Assembly: GCA_964503525.1 (NCBI GenBank)
Contig: CAZCZY010000055.1
Coordinates: 1-12,176, forward strand
Source: CAZCZY01 sp964503525
GTDB lineage: Bacteria; Patescibacteriota; JAUYIX01
Direction of reading: 5' to 3'
DNA length: 12,176 bases
The notes below the pieces were generated by a model, which did not search any database, was not told the DNA's origin, and saw nothing but the letters and a program-made list of their open reading frames with translations. The translations under genes and the position numbers were made by a program. Below, one piece after another: positions 6,836 to 12,176 of the stretch; positions within the stretch are counted from its first letter, which is position 1; each line of letters opens with the position of its first letter.

Positions 6836-7885
6836 CTACCCTGCTAACAACCGCAGATATAACGCCTGTAATGTCAGGCCAATTTTTTTGAGATCATTAT
6901 TGCGCGCCAGAATCAGTGCACCATTCGAGATTTTCTTTCGCATAGCCGCATCCGCGATCAATTGTGACACAAACTTTTCAAAATCAGCTTCTGTTTTTGC
7001 AATCAAACAGTTCTCACCATGCACCAGCCACCCGCGATACACGGGTAGATCCCTCACAATGATCGGGAGACCGGAACTCGCTGCCTCTAGTATTGCCATG
7101 CCTTGATTTTCTTCGTACGACGGAAAAACAAAAATGTCCATGGCTGAGTAGTAGGCCGTTACGTCGGGTACAAAGCCCGTAAAGAGGGTGTTCTTGGGCG
7201 CATGCTGCGTCAGTCGTTTGCCCTGCGAACTAAAAAACTTTCCAACCCACACAAACTTTCTGGGCAGTTGAGAATTGTCACTCGTGCGTGCCAATTCCAA
7301 CCATGTGTCTAAACCTTTGCGTGGCATGACCAGTGCAACGGTGCCAATTACGGTTTCATTTTGTGGTGCAATTATTTTTCTGACTTCTTGACGTTTTTGT
7401 TCGTCACGAACAAACTTTTTGCTGTCAACACCATTGGAGATGACAACGGCGCGTTCTTTGGACACGCCATAATGAGCAATCAGTAGGTCGCGCGTATAGT
7501 GCGATGGGCAAATCACTCGGTCGGCGGATCGATACGCGGAACTCAAGTAGCGACGATAGAGCGGGGCGATCAGCCGTATTCCCGGAATAACCCCGCGAGC
7601 ATCCTCCACCGTTGTGTGCGCATACAGCAGGACTCTAATGTTCTTGCGCTTGGCTCGTCGCATCAACCAGCGTGACTTAAGCCATGGAACATTCAGTTGC
7701 AAAACATCGACGTCGAGGCGCGGTCCTTCGACAACCTCGATTTTTACGTCGGCAGTGTCGTCCTGTGTCACTCTCTGCAGCGCACGTAATTGATTTCTAA
7801 ACGAACTCGCGAGTCCAGTGCCCTGCTTTTTAAATAGTTTGCCACCCCGCCAGCGAAAGAGTTCGAAATAAAGTGCGATGCGCAT
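6836..7885 (-). CDS. GT4 family glycosyltransferase, possibly glucosyl-diacylglycerol glucosyltransferase
   Basis: The protein has 349 residues in the two-domain GT-B fold. The N-terminus MRIALYFELF continues with FKKQGTGLASSFRNQLRAL (about 18-36), resembling enzymes that add a second glucose to glucosyl-diacylglycerol. The acceptor-domain end ADRVICPSHYTRDLL (121-135) and SNGVDSKKF (150-158) are typical of GT4. The C-terminal sugar-nucleotide domain has GLDTWLELA (191-199) and the EX7E pair Glu259/Glu267 in EENQGMAILEA. No signal peptide is present, so it probably acts at the cytoplasmic face of the membrane. It lies 26 bases after the preceding GT4 gene on the same strand, implying successive steps on one acceptor. 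GT4 membership is firm; the lipid acceptor is inferred from similarity of motifs and pairing. Confidence 0.85.
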   Translation of the reverse strand: MRIALYFELFRWRGGKLFKKQGTGLASSFRNQLRALQRVTQDDTADVKIEVVEGPRLDVDVLQLNVPWLKSRWLMRRAKRKNIRVLLYAHTTVEDARGVIPGIRLIAPLYRRYLSSAYRSADRVICPSHYTRDLLIAHYGVSKERAVVISNGVDSKKFVRDEQKRQEVRKIIAPQNETVIGTVALVMPRKGLDTWLELARTSDNSQLPRKFVWVGKFFSSQGKRLTQHAPKNTLFTGFVPDVTAYYSAMDIFVFPSYEENQGMAILEAASSGLPIIVRDLPVYRGWLVHGENCLIAKTEADFEKFVSQLIADAAMRKKISNGALILARNNDLKKIGLTLQALYLRLLAG

Positions 7886-7911
7886 TCCGTGAGAGTTTAA
7901 TAAAGCGTCTA

Positions 7912-9081
7912 TTACTTCTTGCTGGAGAGTTGTTCATAAAATTTGACCAATCGCGTGACGACAGTGGTTACATCAAAGCGTTGCATGGCGTGTTTGCTGT
8001 ATGCGCTCATTTTTTGTCGCGCGGCATCATCAGCAAGAACTTTTTCAATAGCTGCGGCAAATTGGTCCGCCTCCTCTGGTTCAACCAAGATGCCGCTTTT
8101 TTGATGCTCGACGATTTCCGGAATTCCTCGTGCTGCATACGCGACGACTGGCAAGCCCGCCGCCTGTGCTTCGATAACAGAAATCGGTTGGTTCTCGGTG
8201 AGACTCGCAGTAACGAAAACATCGGCAGCACCGGTGACCTCAACGAGCGCTTGGCCGGTGAGTAGGCCGGTAAATTGTAATTGTCCGGCGATGGATAATG
8301 CCTGAACATGTTTTAGCAGATCGGATCGAACAGGCCCCTCTCCGACGATGAGCATTTGCCAATCTTTGTGCCGAAGAAGCACGGGCGCCACCGCGTCGAG
8401 CAGCGCGTCAATATTTTTCTCGTAGCTCAAGCGGCCAAAGTAGATAATGGTTTTTGATTTGAGTCCGTAGCGGTGGCGCCCAGCATCTCTCAGCGACGCG
8501 CTCGCAGCAAATCGCTGGATATCCACTGGATTTTCCAGCGTTACAACGGGCGGTCGAACTTTACGACGCTGTAAGTCTTCCGAGAGTGCTCGAGATGGCA
8601 CCGTTATTAAATCCCCTCGATTGTACAGCCAGGGTTCGTACTTTTCGACCAAGAAATTGTTTAAGCGGGAAAATAATCCCAGATGTTTGGCATAGTCAAC
8701 AAAAAAAGTATGCGCTGTCCATACGAGTGGCCGCCGTATTACTTTAGCGAGTGCTGCCGCTTCAGCGCCCATCGCAAAAGGTGAGTGGGCATGGATTACA
8801 TCTGGGCGATCTTGTTCGGCCCACCAGGCGCTGCCGATAACGGTTGGTAAGGTTAAGCGATGCTCCTTATAGGCTGGCCAGCTCGCCGATGCATATCTGA
8901 TCACCCGGTATGGCTCGGGTTTGATACGGCGCAGCTTTGCAACCGGATGTCCCGGTGAAGTCACGGTACAAATCGTGACGCGATGTCCTTGATTAACCAG
9001 CTCCTTCCCTATGGTCTCGACAACAACTGCCACCCCATTGACCTGCGGCTCAAACGTGTCGCTATACAACGCAATATGCAT
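7912..9081 (-). CDS. GT4 family glycosyltransferase, possibly diacylglycerol glucosyltransferase
   Basis: The 389-residue GT-B enzyme starts MHIALYSDTFEPQVNGVAV, the opening typical of diacylglycerol 3-glucosyltransferases and PimB-like mannosyltransferases, with VIHAHSPFAMG near 95-105. The nucleotide-sugar domain has FGRLSYEKNIDALLDA (215-230), LIVGEGP (244-250) and the EX7E residues Glu296 and Glu304 in TENQPISVIEA. It would transfer a sugar from a nucleotide donor to a lipid acceptor at the cytoplasmic membrane face. The ATG is 2 bases after the stop of the hydrolase gene, so translation is probably coupled. A second GT4 follows 26 bases later. Mannose or another hexose as donor, or a polysaccharide acceptor, cannot be excluded. 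Confidence 0.87.
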   Translation of the reverse strand: MHIALYSDTFEPQVNGVAVVVETIGKELVNQGHRVTICTVTSPGHPVAKLRRIKPEPYRVIRYASASWPAYKEHRLTLPTVIGSAWWAEQDRPDVIHAHSPFAMGAEAAALAKVIRRPLVWTAHTFFVDYAKHLGLFSRLNNFLVEKYEPWLYNRGDLITVPSRALSEDLQRRKVRPPVVTLENPVDIQRFAASASLRDAGRHRYGLKSKTIIYFGRLSYEKNIDALLDAVAPVLLRHKDWQMLIVGEGPVRSDLLKHVQALSIAGQLQFTGLLTGQALVEVTGAADVFVTASLTENQPISVIEAQAAGLPVVAYAARGIPEIVEHQKSGILVEPEEADQFAAAIEKVLADDAARQKMSAYSKHAMQRFDVTTVVTRLVKFYEQLSSKK

Positions 9082-9083
9082 GC

Positions 9084-9908
9084 CTAAGAGTCTACAAGAT
9101 TCTCAAGATGCGTGCGCAATTCTTCTTCGTGATGTGTCACAAGGTAGTGTCCGCAGTTTGGAACTGTGATGAGTTCCGCATTCGGTAATTTTGCGGCAAG
9201 TTTTTGCGCCTCACGACCCGTAAAATAGTGATCGTGTTCGCCACGTAAGATTATGACCGAACAGGTAACCCGCGATAGTTCCGTGAGCGACAAATCTGCG
9301 TATGTGGTGAGTAACCAGATGTTGACATCCATCGGCATACTGCGCAGTCCCTCAAAAACCGAACCCCAATACCCGTGAATCTTTACCAAATCTATTTCTT
9401 TATATTTTTTGCGGCGCTCAAAGCGGGCAAGCTTGGCGCCTCCGAGAAAAATCACTCGAGCAACTGGTGTAAACCAACCGAGGTGCCAATACTTAATGGG
9501 ATTCTCATGGTTTGCACCAATTAAAATGAGACGTGAGGCGTGTCCAGGGTTTACTAACTCATGCATGAGGGCAATGGTGCCTCCGGCGGAATATCCGAGC
9601 AACGTGATCGCAGAATCTGGCGTTGCTTCTTCAACTGTTTTTAAGAGCAACTTTAGGTCTAGAACAAATTCCGGGTAGCGATAATCACGACGACGCCGAA
9701 TTTTTGTCGAGAGACCATGTCCGCGCAAGTCCGGTGTCACCGTGTTGATGCCGCGCTCATTAAGTTGTCGCTCGAGCGGGACAAAAGCCGTGTTGTTACC
9801 TGACCAACCATGCAACAAAACATACGTTGGCGCGGACGCGTCTATAATAGTGTGTCTGTAATACAAGCGATATTCACCGCGCTTGATGTAGCGGTCAAAC
9901 GATGGCAT
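9084..9908 (-). CDS. Alpha/beta hydrolase
   Basis: The 274-residue protein has the full alpha/beta hydrolase core. LLHGWSG (31-37) forms the oxyanion region, TPDLRGHGLS (58-67) follows strand 4, and GYSAGG (105-110) is the nucleophile elbow with Ser107. The acid is probably Asp226 in RGEHDHYF, and the base His254 in NCGHYLVTH. A lid with basic and aromatic residues (about 138-205) may contact a lipid or membrane. No signal peptide is seen. Likely activity is an esterase, lipase or thioesterase; the substrate is unknown. It is followed after 2 bases by a lipid-type glycosyltransferase, which favours a role in lipid metabolism. No Shine-Dalgarno site precedes the ATG, and the 123-base upstream gap shows no convincing promoter, so it may be read from the nuclease gene promoter. 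Confidence 0.87.
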   Translation of the reverse strand: MPSFDRYIKRGEYRLYYRHTIIDASAPTYVLLHGWSGNNTAFVPLERQLNERGINTVTPDLRGHGLSTKIRRRRDYRYPEFVLDLKLLLKTVEEATPDSAITLLGYSAGGTIALMHELVNPGHASRLILIGANHENPIKYWHLGWFTPVARVIFLGGAKLARFERRKKYKEIDLVKIHGYWGSVFEGLRSMPMDVNIWLLTTYADLSLTELSRVTCSVIILRGEHDHYFTGREAQKLAAKLPNAELITVPNCGHYLVTHHEEELRTHLENLVDS

Positions 9909-10031
9909 TGCGGTGATTTGCTTGCGCTTGGAGCAGGCTTGTTGGCATTTTGGTTCGAGCTATCCTACTCTATCCGAGACTAAGCGCAATAACGTCATTT
10001 GCAGCATAGAAGTCGCAGAGTCTTGACCGAA

Positions 10032-10388
10032 TCAGATGCTCTCTGAAATACAGGAATCAACAGGTGGTACGATGGAGTTTCGGTTTGCCAAGCACTCCTT
10101 GATTAAATATTCCTTGCCGTTCTTGTTGAAAATATACAGCCAATCGTATGCATTACTTTTTGTCTTTTTAACAACATATCCCTGTGAATTTGAGTGAATC
10201 CTCCTAAGTGCAACCTCACGAACTCCACAATATCGCACCTGCACGCGCTTTAGCTTCTTTCCGGTATCAACTATCAAATCGTAGGCAGCAGATTCCGTTA
10301 AAGGTATTGCCACATCAAAGCCCATAAAAGTAAAACGGGCAATGGCCCGTGAGACTGCAATGTCACCTTTACGCTGTGTAGTTCTCAT
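10032..10388 (-). CDS. Stand-alone PD-(D/E)XK nuclease-like protein of the I-Ssp6803I/PDDEXK_5 type
   Basis: A 118-residue protein beginning MRTTQRKGDIAVSRAIARF. The pattern KGDIA near 7-11, GFDVAIPLTESAAYDLIVD (23-41) and KRVQVR (47-52) matches the small PD-(D/E)XK family that includes cyanobacterial intron homing endonuclease I-Ssp6803I. The putative metal-binding residues are Glu32 or an earlier acid, Asp37 and Gln50. The catalytic Lys of the QVK motif is Arg52 here, so activity may be altered. A YDWLYIF strand follows at 81-87. The ATG at 10388 is chosen because a TATAAT -10 lies just upstream, which excludes the TTG at 10403. The gene is AT-rich (19 G+C in 10141-10200) unlike the housekeeping block, and sits divergently beside tRNA-Ser(UGA), which has no intron. 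Function unproven. Confidence 0.7.
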   Translation of the reverse strand: MRTTQRKGDIAVSRAIARFTFMGFDVAIPLTESAAYDLIVDTGKKLKRVQVRYCGVREVALRRIHSNSQGYVVKKTKSNAYDWLYIFNKNGKEYLIKECLANRNSIVPPVDSCISESI

Positions 10389-10403
10389 GAGCTGATTATA
10401 CAA

Positions 10404-10418
10404 CAGTATGCTATACTG
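10404..10418. promoter_or_regulatory. Inverted repeat between overlapping divergent promoters
   Basis: CAGTAT (10404-10409) and ATACTG (10413-10418) are exact reverse complements separated by GCT. The repeat lies inside the spacer of the nuclease promoter and covers the extended -10 of tRNA-Ser(UGA). Its size and position would suit an operator for a dimeric regulator. It may also simply reflect two back-to-back AT-rich promoter elements. Confidence 0.4.
10409..10417 (+). promoter_or_regulatory. Extended -10 promoter of tRNA-Ser(UGA)
   Basis: TGCTATACT is an extended -10 element (TGnTATAAT, five of six in the hexamer). No good -35 is seen, which extended -10 promoters can do without. Transcription would start near 10424, leaving a leader of about 13 bases before the mature tRNA. 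Confidence 0.5.
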
Positions 10419-10436
10419 GCAAAGCCCATTTATCGA

Positions 10437-10527
<91 letters not shown>

Positions 10528-10547
10528 GATGAAAATTAAATCTACAT

Positions 10548-10979
10548 ATGCAAAAAAAGCAATTTTCCATCCAAATAAATGCTTCCCAAAAAAATGTTTG
10601 GAACACGCTGTGGGATGATAGGACTTTTCGCGACTGGGCAAACATCATCGACGAAGGAATGTATATGGTCGGGGAAATAAAAGAAGGAAACAAAGTGCAA
10701 TTTATTTCCTCCATATCCGGTTACGGTGTGACGAGCTTGATCGAGACGCTTGTTGCCAATGAATTTGTGTCATTCAGACAAATGGCGGACACAAAGGACA
10801 GCAGGGCGCATGCCCGGGACAAGGAATGGACTGGCGGAACGGAAAGCTATTCGCTCGAGACAAACGACGGCCTTACTACTTTGACAGTTGATATCGACGT
10901 TCCGGACGGGCAGGAAGAGACGTTTAATGTCCGATTTCCCAAAGCATTGGGGCGGATTAAATTTTTAGCGGAGAAATAA
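10548..10979 (+). CDS. SRPBCC superfamily (AHSA1-like) protein
   Basis: The 143-residue protein begins QFSIQINASQKNVWNTLWDD, the usual first strand and helices of the SRPBCC (START/Bet v 1-like) helix-grip fold, with a Trp-containing segment (FRDWANIIDEG) next. The middle strands end in WTGGTESYSLE and LTTLTVDIDVP, followed by a C-terminal segment RFPKALGRIKFLAEK where the long helix is expected. AHSA1-type members bind hydrophobic ligands or assist chaperones, and most have no assigned role. No ligand can be predicted here. The ATG at 10548 lacks a well-placed ribosome binding site. The gene lies 21 bases after the tRNA and 32 bases before tag, on the same strand. Confidence 0.75.
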   Translation: MQKKQFSIQINASQKNVWNTLWDDRTFRDWANIIDEGMYMVGEIKEGNKVQFISSISGYGVTSLIETLVANEFVSFRQMADTKDSRAHARDKEWTGGTESYSLETNDGLTTLTVDIDVPDGQEETFNVRFPKALGRIKFLAEK

Positions 10980-11011
10980 GTAAAATTGACTCAGAATAAT
11001 TGACACTTTCC

Positions 11012-11590
11012 ATGCCGAACAAAAATGAGATACAGCGATGCGCTTGGGTTGGTGAAAATCCCGTCATGATCAAGTATCACGACACGGAGTGGGGTGTCCC
11101 TGCACACGACGACCGCACCCTTTTTGAATCTCTAACGCTCAGTGGCGCGCAAGCCGGATTATCTTGGCAGATGGTGCTCAATAAGCGAGCTAACTATCGT
11201 AAGGCGTTTAACAATTTTGCTGTGAAAAAGATTGCGAAGTATGGCGCGCAGGATATAAAGCGACTTCTTGCCGACGCCGGAATCATTCGCAACCGCTTAA
11301 AGATTACAGCGACCATTAATAACGCAAAGAGATTTTTAGAGGTTCAAAAAGAATTTGGGTCGTTTGACACATATGTCTGGCAATTTGTCGGGAATAAAAC
11401 TATCCAACACAAAATTCGCCTGGATAAAGATACACCGGTAAAAACTCGAGAGTCCGATGCAATGAGCGACGACTTGAGACGTCGCGACTTTAAGTTTGTG
11501 GGCTCCACAATCTGCTACGCCTTTATGCAATCCGTCGGGATGGTCAATGATCACCAAATAAATTGCTTTAGGCGTAAGCTTGGATCATGA
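11012..11590 (+). CDS. tag: 3-methyladenine DNA glycosylase I
   Basis: The 192-residue protein removes alkylated bases from DNA in base-excision repair. It aligns with Tag along its whole length: RCAWVGENPVMIKYHDTEWG (9-28), GAQAGLSW (45-52), AGIIRNRLKI (89-98), SDALS-like SDAMS (148-152), FKFVGSTICYAFMQ (160-173) and NDHQINC (179-185). The structural zinc ligands are all present: Cys10, His23, His181 and Cys185. By alignment with E. coli Tag, Tyr16 and Trp46 are kept as Tyr22 and Trp52, but Tyr13 is Met19 and the base-contacting Glu38 is Ser44. The ATG at 11012 is preferred over an in-frame TTG at 11000. The stop overlaps the next start as ATGA, implying translational coupling. Confidence 0.92.
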   Translation: MPNKNEIQRCAWVGENPVMIKYHDTEWGVPAHDDRTLFESLTLSGAQAGLSWQMVLNKRANYRKAFNNFAVKKIAKYGAQDIKRLLADAGIIRNRLKITATINNAKRFLEVQKEFGSFDTYVWQFVGNKTIQHKIRLDKDTPVKTRESDAMSDDLRRRDFKFVGSTICYAFMQSVGMVNDHQINCFRRKLGS

Positions 11591-12111
11591 GCACGCAGAA
11601 GAAATTTACGTACTCACTCGCAACAATTGTCATTGTCGCACTTGGTGCAGCACTGGCCTATTTTTTCTTCAATCCCCGAGCAGAGTCCCCCGTCCCAGCA
11701 CGCGCAATTAAAAACTTTGAAGAGTGTGCTGCGGCTGGTTACCCTGTCGGTGAATCGTACCCGCGACAGTGTTGGACTCCTGACGGCAAACACTTTGTTG
11801 AAGAACTCAACGACACACAGCCGCAAGGACCAGAGGCGCTTACAATCAATGGCACTATTGATTGCTTACCTAAGAAAGGATCAGGGCCCCAGACTTTGGA
11901 GTGCGCGATCGGTCTGCGAGATTTAAGTGGCAAGTACTACGAACTTAGAAATCTTTCTACGTCCGATCCAGACTATAAATATTCTACAGGTGGATTAAAA
12001 GTTGAAGTAACCGGACTGTTTAGTACCGAAGAAATCAGCGCGCCTGATGCCAACAGCTACGATGTTATTGGCGTTATTGACGTAACCTCAATTAAAGAAG
12101 TCGCACAGTAA
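11587..12111 (+). CDS. Membrane-anchored exported protein with Cys motif, unknown function
   Basis: The 174-residue protein starts with a short basic stretch and one hydrophobic helix (about 9-29), acting as a signal anchor or uncleaved signal peptide with the rest outside the cytoplasm. A motif CAAAGYPVGESYPRQC spans Cys47-Cys62, followed by WTPDGKHFVEEL. This CxxxG...SYPRxC module recurs in exported proteins of candidate-phyla bacteria and archaea and probably holds a disulfide. Cys93 and Cys106 bracket the start of a C-terminal beta-rich domain (IDCLPKKG...LECAIGLRDLSGKYYEL...VEVTGLF...IDVTSI) that looks like a small OB-type barrel. The ATG overlaps the tag stop by four bases. No reaction is assigned; a second gene begins 2 bases after its stop. 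Confidence 0.72.
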   Translation: MSTQKKFTYSLATIVIVALGAALAYFFFNPRAESPVPARAIKNFEECAAAGYPVGESYPRQCWTPDGKHFVEELNDTQPQGPEALTINGTIDCLPKKGSGPQTLECAIGLRDLSGKYYELRNLSTSDPDYKYSTGGLKVEVTGLFSTEEISAPDANSYDVIGVIDVTSIKEVAQ

Positions 12112-12113
12112 CT

Positions 12114-12176
12114 ATGCACCCGGTCGAACTGTACACTCGACGGCAAGGTTGGTACGACCGTTTTATTCGTTTGACT
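12114..12176 (+). CDS. Start of an unidentified gene, cut by window end
   Basis: An ATG 2 bases after the previous stop opens a frame of 21 codons to the window end, reading MHPVELYTRRQGWYDRFIRL and one further Thr. The close spacing, matching strand and absence of a stop support a real gene in the same operon. The visible part is too short to name; a Tyr-Asp-Arg-Phe stretch near the start is seen in some methyltransferases, but this is not enough to assign it. No ribosome binding site is evident. Confidence 0.5.
   Translation, partial: MHPVELYTRRQGWYDRFIRLT

Larger units (their letters stand above)
10395..10422 (-). promoter_or_regulatory. Promoter of the PD-(D/E)XK gene, predicting a leaderless mRNA
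   Basis: On the minus strand TTGCCA (10417-10422, five of six) and a perfect TATAAT (10395-10400) are 16 bases apart. This is the best promoter in the window. Counting seven bases from the end of the -10 puts transcription start on the A of the ATG at 10388, so the mRNA would have no leader. It may also supply transcription to the downstream hydrolase and glycosyltransferases. Confidence 0.6.

Noticed and set aside
9909..10031. Promoter for the hydrolase gene (TTGCGC with TAGGAT on the minus strand, 16-base spacer)
   Set aside because: The hexamers match at only three and four positions, which is close to chance in 123 bases; read-through from the nuclease promoter is simpler.

Overview
The window reads as a stretch of bacterial chromosome with mixed base composition. 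Genes are tightly packed and both tRNA genes encode their CCA end. UGA is an ordinary stop: htpX, comF, the nuclease and tag all end with it. The combination of a ClpC-type unfoldase, ComF, HtpX, GT4 glycosyltransferases, a CxxxGxxx..YPRxC exported protein and few Shine-Dalgarno sites resembles a candidate-phyla-radiation (Patescibacteria) genome. That placement is inferred from gene style and is not shown by a marker gene.

Layout. (1) Bases 1-4544 form a GC-rich housekeeping block: the 3' part of htpX (+), convergent recX (-), then divergent clpC (+) followed by comF (+). These genes handle protein quality control and DNA repair or uptake. (2) A tRNA-Ser(GCU) gene at 4615-4710 (+). (3) A continuous minus-strand block from 4713 to 10388, lying exactly between two serine tRNA genes. 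In transcription order it holds a small PD-(D/E)XK nuclease-like gene, an alpha/beta hydrolase, two GT4 glycosyltransferases, a 77-residue zinc-ribbon protein and a half-size ABC exporter. The hydrolase and the two glycosyltransferases are nearly contiguous (2 and 26 nt gaps), and with the exporter they suggest a membrane glycolipid module. The exporter and the nuclease are clearly more AT-rich than the housekeeping genes. (4) tRNA-Ser(UGA) at 10437-10526 (+), followed by plus-strand genes: an SRPBCC/AHSA1-like protein, 3-methyladenine DNA glycosylase I (tag), a membrane-anchored Cys-motif protein whose start overlaps the tag stop, and the first 21 codons of another gene cut by the window end.

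The most interesting local structures are: the overlapping divergent promoters with an inverted repeat between the nuclease gene and tRNA-Ser(UGA), where the nuclease mRNA appears leaderless; a cluster of eight GATC sites with a 12-bp palindrome at the start of the zinc-ribbon gene; a perfect 10-bp stem-loop between that gene and the ABC exporter; a His-Ile-Gly repeat tail on ClpC; and substitutions in the base-binding pocket of Tag. No CRISPR array, insertion sequence, integrase or recognisable known defence system was seen.
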